The notes beneath the pieces are model-generated. The model had not been told where the DNA came from. It did no database searches and was given only the letters and a program-made list of their open reading frames with translations. The position numbers were made by a program, and so were the translations under genes. DNA of 64,000 bases from Mesocentrotus franciscanus (lineage: Eukaryota > Echinodermata > Echinoidea > Camarodonta > Strongylocentrotidae): positions 8,043,973 through 8,107,972 of the forward strand of contig CP137679.1 of NCBI GenBank assembly GCA_037976565.1. Direction: 5' to 3'. Positions 45,545-57,655 of this stretch are shown here, piece by piece (position 1 is the stretch's first letter; each line of letters starts with the position of its first letter).

Positions 45545-45676
45545 ATAAGGTTGTTCCGAGACCCTTGAGATTTTCCAGATCATCTTTCATGGAGTGACTG
45601 AGGTCCATAACGTAGTAGAAATCGACCGGATAGTCCTCGGCTTGGCGCACGTACAACCGTATGTCGATCGGCTCCC
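45545..45676 (-). CDS. integrin beta exon E2: start of beta-I domain with MIDAS
   Basis: 132 nt, TTATCAG acceptor and GTAAGTC donor. It continues from E1 as REPIDIRLYVRQAEDYPVDF, then YYVMDLSHSMKDDLENLKGL. The DxSxS metal-ion-dependent adhesion site is present (D-L-S-H-S), followed by the DD pair of the adjacent ADMIDAS site. His replaces the common Tyr in DLSYSM. The usual RPGEP turn reads RPREP because the codon split between E1 and E2 is AGG. Confidence 0.96.
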
Positions 45677-46139
45677 CTGATAAATGAAAACGAAAATAAT
45701 TATAGCTAGATGCTAATCTCACCGCAAAAGAAAAAAATAAGATAATAAAAATAAACCAACATTAGTATTAATTTGTGATGTAAAGTGCATTGAGCATTAT
45801 TATTTTTTTGTATTATGCGCTATATAAAAAGCAATGGAATGAATGTTGCATGTATAGAGTGTTTTTCTTTATTTTTCTTCTAAATTTATTTATTTATTTA
45901 TTTATTTATTTATTATTATTATCATTTTTTTTTCTTTGGGGTGGAGGGGGGGCCGAAAATATTAGGTGGATGATATGTGAGGAAGCAACAGGGTGTGTAG
46001 GAAGGGGTTTAATCATCTTCTTTACACTTTGACCCCCTTCTCTCTCTGTCTCTCTCTGTCTCTTCTTCTTCTGCTCCTCTAACTCCTTCTGCTTCTCCTC
46101 CTTCTCCCTCCTCTTCTTCTTCATCTTTTAAAATACATT

Positions 46140-46620
46140 TTTGCCATTCGATCGCGAGGGTAACGTGTTAAAGGACAGATTATTTTCAACCTTTAACATG
46201 GCATTATACAGCGCTGCTGTACATATACGACCCAGGTACATACATTTCATACGGATTTTTATCGTTTCTACGTAACGGTTTTAAATTCGCTACATGTCGT
46301 TCGGAAGCGCAAGTTCCCGCTTCCTGTTGACTCGAAGCAAACAGATATGACTACGTTCAATAATTGGGTTCCCGCCACGTTTTCTCCTGCCAGCATGATC
46401 AGCAAACAAGCACGACATCACATTGAGTGGTTCGAGGTCCAGTTGGCAAAGTTGGAAAGAAAATTGCAGCGATGAAATTAACATCCTTATATCAAATATG
46501 GAACTCACCTGGCATTATTTTATACGGGTAAATATGCTAACTCATTCGGCAGGGATAGAGTTGTAGATTGTGAACGATTTTGAACGACTTATATACGCTC
46601 AAAAATTCAAGTGAGAAGTT
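46140..46620. other. intron sequence without recognised feature
   Basis: Unique, AT-moderate sequence between E1 and E2. I see no conserved motif or repeat. Confidence 0.4.
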
Positions 46621-46624
46621 ATTG

Positions 46625-49375
46625 GAGTCTTAGAGACTCACTGGAAAGAATCAGGATATTTCACTGAAGGAGGATACAAAGTACTGTGAGCTAGCGAGGA
46701 AGATGTACACAGGAGAGGTGTCGCTCTGATCCTCAACAAACAAGCACAACAAGCACTCCTGGGATATAACACCATATCTCCTAGACTGATATAATCCTGG
46801 TGTATGCACCAAACATGGCAGACAGAGAGGAAATAATAGACACATTTTAATACCAGCTCCAACACACAATAGATGACACACCTAAGAAGGACATACTGAT
46901 AGTGGAAGGCGATTTAAATGCAAAAGTAGGGAGAGACTGGGACACTTGGAAGAATGTCATAGGACATCATGGATACGGAGAAATGAACAACAGAGGAGAA
47001 AAGCTTTAAAACTTGTGCATGGCTATTATCTAGCTATCGCAAATACCATGTTCAAACAGAAAAAGGCAAGTCGTGGATGGACATGGGAGTCACCAGATGG
47101 GAGGACCAAAAACAAGATAGACTTTATCATGGTGAACAACAAATGGAAATCAAGCGCCCAATGCGCTAGAAGTTTTCCAAGCGCTGATGTGGCCTCTGAT
47201 CACCAACTGGTTATCTGCAATTTCAAGCTACGGTTCAAAACTAAACCCAAACAGAACAAAATGAAGAGATACGATGTGTCAAAACTGAAAGATGAAACAA
47301 CATCAAAAAACTACCAGGACATAATCGGAGGGAAGTTCAGAGCTTTGCTTGATCACTTTGATACCCACCTAGAAAATAGATAGCATCTGTGAAAAGATTA
47401 AGCATGCATTTAACAGCACAGCGAAGGATGTTCTGGGAATGAAAAAGAACAGACCTCAGGAAGCATGGATATCACAAGAAGTTCTAGATCTCAGCGAAGA
47501 ACGCAGCAAAATCAAACAAGCCAAACAAGATGACCCTTCACCGAAACCAAGGTACAACTTCCTGAATAGAGAGATAAAGAGAAAGACTAGGGGCTGTAAA
47601 GACGCGTGGCTCCGAGACCTCTGCAGTAAAGTCGAAAATGCACACCAAGCTGCTAAATCAAAGGAGGTATATGCAACAATTAAGAAAATCACCAAATCAG
47701 CATCAAAGAGAATGCAATCAGTTAAGAGTTAGACAGGGAGAACTCTAACAGAACAATTAGAAGTAAAGAAGAGATGGAAAGAAAACTACAACGAACCAAA
47801 ACTGACACAGTAGCAAACAGTCTACCAACAGCTCTTCAGTTAACCCAGAGCCAACCATACTGAAGGAGGAAATTAAAAGTGCAATAAAAAACGCAGCGAG
47901 GACAAGGCACCAGGATTTGATACAGTCAAAGCAGCTGAAGAAACAGGAACAGACATTTTCACTATCTCTGCAACCAAATATGGGAATCTGATAAATTCGC
48001 GGAGGACTGAGGAAGAGCAATAATAACCCCAATTTATAAGAAGAAAGATAAACTAGACTGCGGGAACTACAGAGGTATCATTTTGCTGTCCCATGCAAGA
48101 AAAGTACTGACCATAATCCTACAAAGAAGAATTCTCAAAAGAACGGAAGAAATCCTCTCTGAGTCCCAGGCAGGATTTAGACCACGCAGGGCTACGACAG
48201 ACCAAATATTCACGCTAAGACAAATAGCTGAAAAATACCTGGAAAAGAACAGAAGCCTGTACTGCTGCTACATTGACTTTTAAAAGGCTTTTGACTCGGT
48301 ATGGCATAGAAGGGCCTGTGGAAGGCGATGAAATGTTTTGGCTATCCTAGCAATCTGATACGACTGCTAAAAGCACTATATGAACAATCGCAGAGTGTGG
48401 TCAGATGAAATGGAGAGCTGACAGAGTGGTTCAAGACAACCGTTGGAGTCAGGCAGGGGTGTGTCATCTCCCCACAACTTTTCAATATACTCCTCGAGCT
48501 AGTAATGATCAAGGCAATGGATGAAGTCCAAATTGGAGCCAAAATTCAAAGAACCTGCATAAACAACCTACGTTTTGCAGACGACATCGTCTTAATAGCA
48601 GAGACCCCAGAGGAACTGCAGACACTTGTGGTTAAAGTCTACAAAGCAATCTGTGACCTTGGTCTCAAGGTGAACATAGCAAAGACAGGAGTGCAAGTTA
48701 TCAGCAAAAGGAAGTGCAACCTCAACATTGACATAGCCAGCGACAGACTAAAACAGGTGGAAGATTTTGTGTACCTAGCGGGAACAATAGCAGAAAACGG
48801 CTCAAGTTCAAGTGAAATTAAGAATCGAATCAGGAAAGCAGGGGCAGCTTTCCAAAGAATAAATAACATCTGGACATCCAAAAGCATCAGTAGCCACACG
48901 AAGATGCAACTGTATCAAACACTTATCCTCTCAATACTGCTTTATGGGGCAGTAAGAAAAGAAGATAGCAGCAGGCTTCAGGTGTTTGAAATGGCATGCC
49001 TCCGTCGCATAAAGGGGGTGACAAGACTAGACAAGATTCGAAACACACACATCAAAGAATCCCGCAACCTCGATCAAGATGTTCAGGAAAAAAGTCTCCA
49101 CTAAATGACTGAAATATTCCGGTCACGTCCTAAGAATGAAACCCACAAGATACCCCAAAATGGCTGTTGAAGGAAACGTCACAGGAAATCGACCCAGAGA
49201 ACGTCCACCCAAAAGATGGCTTGACTGCATCTCAGAGGAATGCAAAGCAAGATCCATAACCAGGCTGACAGAAGCCTCAAGACTGACTGCAGATAGAAAT
49301 ACCTGGCATACCATTACCAAACAGAAGCCATCACAAGGTGCCCTGCCTGGGTGGACGGCATAAGTCAAGTTAGTC
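46625..49375 (+). mobile_element. RTE-type LINE, degraded full-length-like copy
   Basis: Endonuclease: HRRGVALILNKQAQQALLGY (about 46705), VYAPNMADREE (about 46802), VEGDLNAKVGRDWDTWKNV (46900-46960), KNKIDFIMVNNKW and ASDHQLVICNFKL (47110-47230). RT: CGNYRGIILLSHARKVLTII (48060-48120), ESQAGFRPRRATTDQIFTLR, a stop just before KAFDSVWH (48280-48305), NNLRFADDIVLI (48565-48600) and KVNIAKTGVQVIS. C-terminus: LLYGA (48930) and RPPKRWLDCISEEC (49200-49245). The TAA before KAFDS and several frameshifts make it a pseudogene, but order and spacing are retained. It is inserted in the intron between E1 and E2. Confidence 0.85.
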
Positions 49376-49695
49376 AATATACGCTCATATAATCAAGAAA
49401 GCGAGGTAATTTTTGTTTTGGAAAAAAAAATTATAATTTCTGGATGGCCTCTGAAAACCTTCAAGCCATACATATGTATCTCAAAGGAAAAAAAATTGTT
49501 ATACAATAATGATGAAGAATACAACTATGCATTTTGTAAGTGCTTGAAATTATTCCTTTCCTATATATTTATAACCCCCCCCCCCCTCCTCCCGCTACGT
49601 ACACTCGTACGCACAGACAGCTATTAAAATTGCGGGTATTTTTTCACCATGCGATCGCGTTCTAGATAAGCTAATGCTGGCAAATAAGTCATTTT

Positions 49696-50616
49696 CGTAA
49701 TGTAATCATATTTAATGCATAAGTCTTTGTCAAGTACCTAATTACAAATTATGTCATTCACCTGTTACGAATAATTGTATTTCAATAGTCAGAATGCAAA
49801 TTGCATATATCAGTTGTTGCTAGGTAGGACAAAGGTAGGTAGAAATATACAGATCGCCTCCAAAAATTACAAAATAGGGCAGGTCGTATTATACTTAAAT
49901 TAAAACCTGAATATCATGTCTCTGTTTTGGAAATGCATAATGCTCTTAATTGGCAACTCTTGGAAAAAAGAAGATATCATCATTCCCTTGTTCTTATGTA
50001 TAAAATTATGAATAATCTAACCCCTGAATATTTAAGAAATGAATTTGAGTTGATAACCCATTCCTACCCTTCCTGAATTGGAGCTCAAATAAAATTACCC
50101 AAACAGAGAACAAATTACCTCAAAAGATCATTCAAGTATAGAGACGCAAAGGCCTACAACACACTTCCCCTCATATCAAATCATCCCCTAGTGTTAATAC
50201 ATTCAAACCTAAGATTGCAGAACTGTAGCGCATGGCCCCCTCCTTATCTTGTTAAGATTACTTGTTTTTTATGAAATGTTTTTCTTTGACAATTTATTTA
50301 CTGTTGTTCAGATATGTATTTATGTTTTGTTTTGTTTATGTAATTGTTCCGGACCCAACGGAAGGCCAGCTTTCTCATGTCGGGTAAACTGAATGTGGGC
50401 AATCCACCGTATCTCATGCATTGTTATTATGTTTCTATACGGAAATAAATACTACTACTACTACTACTAAATATTATGGCTTGCCTTACCTAACAACACG
50501 TAATGATGCAATTCGCATTCTGCCTATTGAAATATAATTATTCGTAACAGGTGAATGAAATAATTTGTAACGAGGCACTTAACAAAGATTTAGGCATTAA
50601 TTCGATTACATTACGA
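49696..50616. mobile_element. foldback element with about 140-bp inverted arms around a LINE 3' scrap
   Basis: Left arm (about 49696-49840) and right arm (about 50475-50616) are inverse copies, sharing TTCACCTGTTACGAATAATT and CGTAATGTAATC. Between them lies a CR1-like LINE 3' end. The right arm stops about 20 bp before the donor of integrin exon E1. The arms probably belong to a MITE or foldback transposon into whose centre the LINE piece inserted. Confidence 0.7.
49855..50470 (+). mobile_element. LINE 3' end with CTA tail
   Basis: LQKLQNRAGRIILKLKPEYH, then WQLLEKRRYHHSLVLMYKIM and NNLTPEYLRNEFE, is the usual ORF2 C-terminal zone of CR1/Jockey-type elements. A 3' UTR and an ACTACTACT tail (50450-50470) follow. 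Heavily 5' truncated. Confidence 0.75.
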
Positions 50617-50635
50617 GATGGCAAATTATACTTAC

Positions 50636-50720
50636 TTGGTCGTACTTTAATCTTAATCCTCTGAGGCTTGACTTGAACGATTGCATCCAGATCAGCATTT
50701 ACCTCGCTCAGCGGGTCGTT
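50636..50720 (-). CDS. integrin beta exon E1: end of N-terminal hybrid segment
   Basis: 85 nt, entering in phase 0 after an AATAG acceptor and leaving at a GTAAGTAT donor with one base over. It reads NDPLSEVNADLDAIVQVKPQ and continues RIKIKVRP, matching the beta-strand that runs into the beta-I domain in all integrin beta chains (usual form VxPQxIxIKLRPGEP). The upstream exon must end on a codon boundary and was not found to the right. A foldback repeat begins 20 bp beyond the donor. Confidence 0.9.
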
Positions 50721-52001
50721 CTATTGGAGAAAGAAGAAAGAATCAGTATACAACTATTTCCTGGTCATGAGTGAGATAGTATACAATTATATACCTCTCT
50801 TTAGAAATCTAGCCATCTGATTGGTCGAAATTGGAGTCGTGATTTTAGCCATGCCGGTAAAGAAACGAACAATGCCAGTAACGGTCCATAATTCATGAGT
50901 GAGATTCCCGTTGCCCCGGGTAATGGGAAAATGGTTAAATTCTGCTGAAATCCCCATTCGTTTACGTGTAAAAAAGTTTCTTTGTGCGAGCGCGGATACC
51001 ATGCAGTGCAGTGTGTGTGTGTGTGCGCGCGATTCCCATATGATCGTAACATTCAGTCAACTTTCCAGCGAAGATTAACAGACAGTGTCTCAGATTTTCT
51101 GTGATGTTTTAACCAATCTTTACTCAAGAAAAGGATAAGGTAAAAATTCTTGGTAGATTTTTTTTGTGAATTCGGTATATAAAAGATATAGACTGCTTTA
51201 ATATTCGAGGCCTAGCTGTTTCTATACTGGCTCTCGGGGACACCGCCGCGCACCTCGGGGTCATGGCAGGATGCAACGTCCCCTTGAGCCTATAGAAACA
51301 GCTAGGCCTCTCATAGCAGTCAATATATCTATACTATTTCATGAAGTAAAATATGCAAGTATTCTATGCAACGAATCTTTCTCCATATGTCACGTGAATG
51401 CTCGCACCGGTGGTCTCTTGAAGAAGTTTCGTAGGATGCTGATCGGTATTGGAATGAAACTAGTAAACAATTATCATGACTATTTTATGGTTTAGAGTGA
51501 GATGGTAAAAACTATTTCATATGCAGCTGTTCTATTCAACGAATTGTTCTCTATTCGTCACGCTGAATGCTCGCACCGACGTCACAGTGGGCCAGGGAGG
51601 AACCAAAGTGCGCCCAAACTCATTTTTGGTGATTTTTTTTCCTTTTCTTTCTTGCCCAGTTGAAAGATAAAACATTGAAGAATACCTCAGTAAAATATCT
51701 AATTCCGGTATGCACAATAAGGGTATGAATCGACTCCTTCAAACAGCAAAATCCTACATATTCACAGTTTTAGTGCGAAAAGTGACTTATTTTATAAATA
51801 TTTCAATTTAACATGAAGTGTTTAAGTTATTAATATGAAATTGCTCTCACATATTCCTGATATTTCACTGCATGAATGGGTTCAAAATAGATAGAGACAC
51901 AATAATATATTATAGGGTAATTCACTGAAAAATGGACTAATTATCCATGTTTTGCATAAATCTAGAGGAAATATTCGATTTCCAGGGTTTTCCACTTTAA
52001 T
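50721..52001. other. 5' intron sequence of the integrin gene with local repeats
   Basis: No PSI or signal-peptide exon was recognised on the minus strand. There is a hairpin whose arms (about 51190-51230 and 51280-51325) share GAGGCCTAGCTGTTTCTATA around a GC-rich loop. Two direct copies of an 85-bp segment ending GAATGCTCGCACCG lie at about 51330-51410 and 51510-51585. Confidence 0.5.
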
Positions 52002-52009
52002 GTTATTAC
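52002..52009. repeat. 8-bp target-site duplication, left, of hAT-like element
   Basis: GTTATTAC, identical to 58541-58548. Confidence 0.85.
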
Positions 52010-52580
52010 CAGGTGCGGATCCAGGGGGGCAGGGGGCCTTGCCCCCCAGCCAAAAAAAAAGAAAGAGAGAGAGAGAAGGAAAAGAAGGGAAAGGGAAAGA
52101 GGAGAGAAAGGGAAAGAAAGAAGAGGAAGAAGAAAAGAAAAGGGGGTAAAGAAGGATATCAGTTGCAATTTTCTCGCCAACAAGTTGTGAATCGGGGGCG
52201 AAAGGCCCTTGCCTCTCTCCTCCCCGCCCCGCCCCCGCCAAAAAAAAAAGAAGGGAATGGGACTGAGGAAGAGATAAAAGGGAACACAAAATAGTAAGAA
52301 GAAAAGAAAAGGGTGAACAGAAGGGGGAGATCAGTTGCGATTAATCCTGCCAACAACGTGTGGATCGGCCGAAAGGCCCTTGCCCCAGCAAATCTAAAAG
52401 AGAGAGAAGGAAGGGAAGGGAAAGAAGAAAAAAAAGAGAAAGAAGAAAGGTAGGGGAGATCAGTTGCGATCTTTCCAGCCAACAAGATGTAGATCGGGGG
52501 GGGGGGGCACTGGCGTACATTTACAAATGTTACTGAAATGACATAATTTTCCGAGATTTTTCCTCACTTTTTGGTAAATT

Positions 52581-52593
52581 ATACTTTTTATGC
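52581..52593. repeat. 13-bp target-site duplication, left, of Tx1-like LINE
   Basis: ATACTTTTTATGC, repeated at 57477-57489. Copy 1 of the host element has a single, slightly longer T-run version at this place. Confidence 0.88.
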
Positions 52594-53393
52594 TCAAGTA
52601 CAAGGTCATTGGAACGGTGACCTACCAGCGACTCCGGGTCGACGGGAGGCTGACAGACTGTCTCACTGGAGACAGAATTGTTTACATCGAGCAACCCTCT
52701 CAGCCCCTCCAACGTGACATGACCTTTGGCATCTTCAAGGCCAAAATCCGCCATTTCGGTCAGACGGACTCGTTCACCAGATCAGTCGTTGTATGCTCTA
52801 AATGTCTTGCTGAAGGTCATCATCGATCACAGTGCAGCGCCCCAGTAGTCTGTCGGCGATGTAAAAAACCAGGCCACATGCAACTGGATTGCAGCAGCTC
52901 TTTTGTGACCCCGCCCACCTCGCCGAATAGAGCTCATACCATCGGAGCTGTACCATCGCCAGCAGCCCCCGACACGCCTCCGGCACAGCGGACAATCGAG
53001 GAGCTGATTTCTGCCGGACGCAAAGCAGCGGAAGCAGTGATTGTAAACGCACCGCACCATGACAACCAGACGCGAGCTGTTGCGCAACCCAAGATAACGC
53101 AGTACTTGGCTGAAGATCGCGATGCATCGCACACGTCACAGCGACAGCCTAATGTCAGCACCCCGACTCCAGCACCGACTCACGTCGACACCATTCACAG
53201 CCCGGCAATGAGCGCACACAATGACACGTCAAGCGAGGAATCGCAAGTATTGAGCGATGAAGAAGGAGTGGACGATATGTCAGAAATATCAGTCGAATCA
53301 CCAGAGCTATTGAAACATCCTCTGAAAGGAAAAAACGTGAAACAAAACAAACGAAAGCAAAAGACATCGAAAAAAATGCCGAAGAAAAAATAA
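52594..53393 (+). CDS. LINE ORF1 protein (5' truncated), zinc-knuckle nucleic-acid binding
   Basis: About 266 residues, open to a TAA at 53391. The start is lost in the truncation; the first ATG overlaps the target duplication and is not the true start. Two zinc knuckles at residues about 70-103, CSKCLAEGHHRSQC and CRRCKKPGHMQLDC, give CCHC-type RNA binding typical of Tx1-group ORF1. The rest is Pro/Thr/Ser-rich and acidic (SEESQVLSDEEGVDD), ending in a Lys-rich tail (KQNKRKQKTSKKMPKKK) that could bind RNA or act in nuclear import. Confidence 0.85.
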
Positions 53394-53449
53394 AGCAGAA
53401 CTACGATCAGTATCGTGTGTAGTAATTTTGTAAACTCTTATTTTCTATA

Positions 53450-56400
53450 ATGCTTAATTGTCATGTTATTAGTTTAAATGTGCGAGGTTTGAGAAATAAG
53501 GATAAAAGAAACCAAATATTTCGATGGTTCAGACATCAGAAATCAGACATTCTCTTCCTTCAAGAAACATACTGGTCTAGAGATATTGAAACAATTGTAA
53601 GAAGTGAATGGCATGGTCCATGTTTTTTCGCTCATGGAACCAATCACTCACGAGGAGTCTCAATACTATTCAATGATAAATTAAATGTACAAACTATTGC
53701 AGTGAAATGTATGTTAAATGGTCAACTTTTGATGCTACAAGCCAAAGTTCATGATGTGGATTTATTGCTAATAAATGTGTATGCGCCTACTCAAAAGCAA
53801 CATAGAGAAGGCTTCTTTCGAAAGTTAAATTCTGAAATGAATAAACATTATAACAGTGACCGTGAGTTAATTCTAGGGGGTGATTGGAACTGTGTGCTAG
53901 ACATGCACAAGGATGTACAAGGAACGGAAAACAGATATTACAAGACACCCGTAAATCTCAAAAAGTTTGTTAAAAGATACGCTCTATGCGATGTCTGGAG
54001 ACTAATGCATTTAGATATCAAGCAGTATACTTGGAGAAACATATCTCTCAAGAGGGCTTCGAGATTGGATTTTTGGCTTGTAACCAAACAAATTAAGATA
54101 AAAACATTATGTTCTGATATCCGACCTGCAATTAGAACTGATCACAATGCTATAACACTTAAATTTTGTATCAAACAAAATGAGAGAGGACCAGGGTATT
54201 GGAAAATGAATACCGACATCCTAGATGATGTAAATTACAAAATAAAAGTTTCGGAAATTATCCACTCCTCTTGTGAAAATGATTCATCACCACAAAAAAG
54301 GTGGGAAATGTTCAAGATTAAAATTCGTGAATTTTCACAACAATTTTGTAGAACAAAAGCACTCGAGAGGAAAAATTATAAGTTTTCATTAAACAAGAAA
54401 TTGTGTGAACTTGAAAAACAAATAGATGTCAGTATACCTGATCAAGAAATAGAAAAAGAGTACACCGATACAAAGGAGAGGTTAGAGAAGATCTATAGAC
54501 ATGAATCTAGAGGAGCGGGAATCAGAGCTCGTATTAGATGGATGGAAGAAGGAGAGAGAAGTACGAAGTATTTTTGGGTTTAGAAAAGAGTAATGCAAAG
54601 AAAAAGGAAATTTCACAATTAAAACGTGGAAATGATAGTAAAATTGTTAGCAACAATGAAGAGATTATGGAAGAAGTTGTAAAGTATTATTCAAATTTGT
54701 ATAAAAAGAAAAACATGATACCAAGAATATGAGCAATTATATTGGTTTTCAAAATATTAATCAATTATCTAACGAAAACAAAGAACTGTGTGATGGATTA
54801 ATTACCGAAGAGGAATGTAAACGTGCAGTATTTGCAATGCAGAAAAATAAGACACCGGGATCAGACGGAATCTCTATTGAATTCTATCAGGTGTTTTGGT
54901 CACAGATAAAAACATTGGTTGTTGAAGCTTTGAATGAGTGTTATGTAACAGGAATGATGTCGAACACACAACAGAAAGGTCTCATTACATTGTTGTTTAA
55001 GAAAGGTGATTCTCACGATTTAAAAACTGGAGACCAATCACTTTGCTTAACTATGACTATAAAATAATGGCAGCGGTTTTAGCTGCAAGGGTACAGAAAG
55101 TCATTGGAGAGATTGTACATGGAAATCAGACAGGTTATATAAAAGGTCGTCTGGCAGCCAGTAATGTTAGGTTGACAAAAGACATCATTGAATATTTTAT
55201 TAAAAATGGTCAAACTGGAGCAATTATGCTAGCAGATTTTACTAAAGCATTCGATGTCTTAGATATACAATTTCTTAACTCATGTTTAGAAAAGTTTAAT
55301 TTTGGTGAGTCATTTCGCAAATGGATCTCTGTCTTATACAAAAATATTTCAAGTTCGGTATTGGTTAATGGTTGGATTTCTAAAAGTTTTGATGTTGAAA
55401 GAGGCATACGACAAGGATGTCCGTTGTCGTCACTGCTGTTTATCTTAGCTGCCGAACTCATGGCAAACAAAGTGAGAAAAAATAATAATATTAAACCGAT
55501 AGAAATGGTTGGGTATGACTTTAACCTTAAGTTATTGCAATATGCCGACGATACATTATTTTTTGTTCCGGATGAAACTTCATTGAAGGGAATTTTATAT
55601 GAACTGAATCAGTTTGGAGATGTAGCAGGTCCAAGAATAAATAAAGAAAAGTCAGTCATGATATGGTTAGGAGACATTGGTAGAAGTTGGAACTTAGAGA
55701 GACATGATCTGAAATGGACACACAAGCCTATAAGATATTTAGGTCATTATATATATTTTGATAATAATGAAGCTCTAAAGATGGACTGGGAACAGAAGTT
55801 GATAAAATTAAAGAAAATTCTTGATAGCTGGACAAAAAGAAGCTTAACCATTTTTGGAAGAGTCACGGTACTGAAAAGTCTAGCACTTAGCCAAATCACT
55901 TACTTGATCATGGTTGATTCCATCCCTCCAAATTTTTTGAAGGTGATAGAAGGCATTATATTCAAATTTATATGGAGTGGGAAAACAGAAAAATCAAAAG
56001 GGTTTCTCTAATGGAAGACTACAGTAAAGGTGGTATAAAAATACTTGACATACAAAGGCAATTGTTCAGTTTCCGACTGAAATGGCTGGGTAGATTTTTC
56101 AATGAGAGTAATGGAGCGTGGAAAACATTGTTTTCTTATTGGTTCAACTTGTTGGGAGGCATCAATTTATTGTTGAACTGCTCTTATAGTATAACCAATC
56201 TTAATGATATTCTAGTTCAAAAGAAAATTCCGTCATTTTACATAGAAATCCTAAAGGCATGGGAAATGATTAGATACTGCACTACAGTGAAAGATGTTTG
56301 TGTAGCTATAAATGAACCAGTGAAAGTTTCAGATCAGATTATCTGGCACAATAAACATGTGGTGTATGATAATCAGTCGCTCTTTTATAAAGGCTGGTAT

Positions 56401-57251
56401 GACAGTGGTTTAGTATATCTAGGAGACCTTTTTACGAGAGATGGCTTTCGGTCAACAGAATACATTAAATCGCAGGTGCACTTCAAACGAAAATGCAATG
56501 CTCTGTTTGACTACGCAAGACTTAAACGAGCGATACCACTTGTATGGGTCAATAGTTTAAAAGAAGAATTTATTCATGATTATACTAGACAAGAAAATGA
56601 AAACAAAATTCCTTATCTGTTGGTTGCAAATAGGGTAAAACATGTTACTGATATGAGTAGCAATCGTTTTTATAAACTCATTCCTTCAAGAACTGTATTA
56701 ACTAACACGTGTTGCCTTTATTGGGAAAAGAAACTTAATGTAGATATTGATTGGTCTACTGTATTCAAGCGTAATCTTGCACACATTAGAGAAAACAAAT
56801 TGCGAGAGTTTAACTTGAAATTACTGTATAATCTATTGCCAGTAAAAAGTAATCTTTTCAAATGGGGAATATCTAATGACGATGTATGCCCAAAATGTAA
56901 TATAAAGGAGGATATAAATCACGCATTTATCGAATGCAAAATAAATAAGCCCTTTATTAAACATCTGAAAGAAATATTACAAGAAATATACCAAGTAAAG
57001 ATATTGAAGTTCAGTATCCAACACTTGCTCAAAATAGATTGTGAAAATGATTGTACTTTATTCCTAACTATAGCTTTTGGACCATTTATAAATTGATTGT
57101 CGATCGGAACATGACTGGAATAGACAAAAGAAATGTTGTTTTCAAACAAATTTTCCAAAGAGAAATTATAAAAAGATTGGAAATTCAGTCAAATACAAAT
57201 ATGACCAGAGAGCACAAGTTTTTACCAAAAGAGCTGTTACGTGTTATTTAA
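53450..57251 (+). pseudogene. LINE ORF2: endonuclease and reverse transcriptase, five frame breaks
   Basis: The endonuclease domain starts at the ATG with VISLNVRGLRNKDKRNQ, ILFLQETYW (catalytic Glu), LGGDWNCVLD and RTDHNAITL. RT shows KTPGSDGISIEFYQ, the NWRPITLLNYDYKIMA block across a break, ADFTKAFDVLD, GIRQGCPLSSLLFILAAEL and LLQYADDTLFF with catalytic DD. A C-terminal CCHC-like CPKCNIKEDINHAFIEC follows. Breaks are at about 54571-54575 (T5 for T6), 54725, 55022-55026 (A5 for A6), 55989-55993 (A5 for A6) and 57075-57078 (T4 for T5). All are consistent with single-base losses and four are in homopolymers. ORF2 supplies nicking and reverse transcription for the element. Confidence 0.88.
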
Positions 57252-57476
57252 AATAAAATAAAAGAAGGAAAAAAGGGAGAAAAAGAGGGGAAAAATATCA
57301 GTATAATACTAATGTTAATGATGATTCAAATGCTTTGCAAAGCAAGACTTAGTTTTAGTTTCAATTCTTTGTTATGCAAATAATGATGCTTTTGTGATTA
57401 TGTAAGTTTGATTTGTATTATTGTATTTTTGAATGTATATCTAATAAATCCTCTGACGAGGCAAAGAAAAAAAAAA

Positions 57477-57489
57477 ATACTTTTTATGC
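57477..57489. repeat. 13-bp target-site duplication, right, of Tx1-like LINE
   Basis: ATACTTTTTATGC, directly after the poly(A) tail. The hAT-like repeat resumes with GTTTGTTGGAAAATGACAAA. Confidence 0.88.
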
Positions 57490-57655
57490 GTTTGTTGGAA
57501 AATGACAAATTCCTAAATGTACAGTCAGGCAAGAAATATGCAAGTCAGGGCACGCGGAACGGCGGGGCTCGGGGCCCTCGAGTCCCCACCCCCATTTTTT
57601 GTGAAAAAGTATATTAAAGAGAAATAAAAAGAAAGAGAGAGAGAAAGAAAGAATA

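Larger units (their letters stand above)
6644..50720 (-). other. integrin beta-subunit gene, partial (19 coding exons in window)
   Basis: Integrin beta chains pair with alpha chains as plasma-membrane receptors for matrix or cell ligands and link them to talin and actin. Seen here: nineteen exons on the minus strand with GT-AG borders and fully compatible phases, together 2037 nt. Domain order reading down the coordinates is hybrid segment, beta-I domain with DLSHS MIDAS motif, hybrid return, cysteine-rich I-EGF repeats, beta-tail, one transmembrane helix and a KLYTYIQDEREYAQW juxtamembrane tail. Metazoan beta chains are usually near 780-800 residues, so about 100 residues at the N end (signal peptide, PSI) and about 25 at the C end (NPxY motifs) are missing and probably lie outside the window. 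No in-frame stop interrupts the joined exons, so the gene looks functional. The paralogue cannot be assigned by eye, so no symbol is given. The exon chain is direct evidence; completeness outside is inference. Confidence 0.95.
52594..57476 (+). mobile_element. Tx1/L1-like LINE insertion, 5' truncated, with poly(A)
   Basis: 4883 bp between perfect 13-bp duplications, ending in an 11-12 bp A-run. It starts inside ORF1. ORF1 and ORF2 are readable apart from five frame breaks, so the insertion is young. Target-primed integration into the hAT-like repeat is clear because the unoccupied sequence is seen in copy 1 at about 43870. Confidence 0.92.

Noticed and set aside
46290..46508. Minus-strand open frame between E1 and E2 as an extra integrin exon
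   Set aside because: No integrin similarity, and E1 and E2 already join in phase across a split codon.
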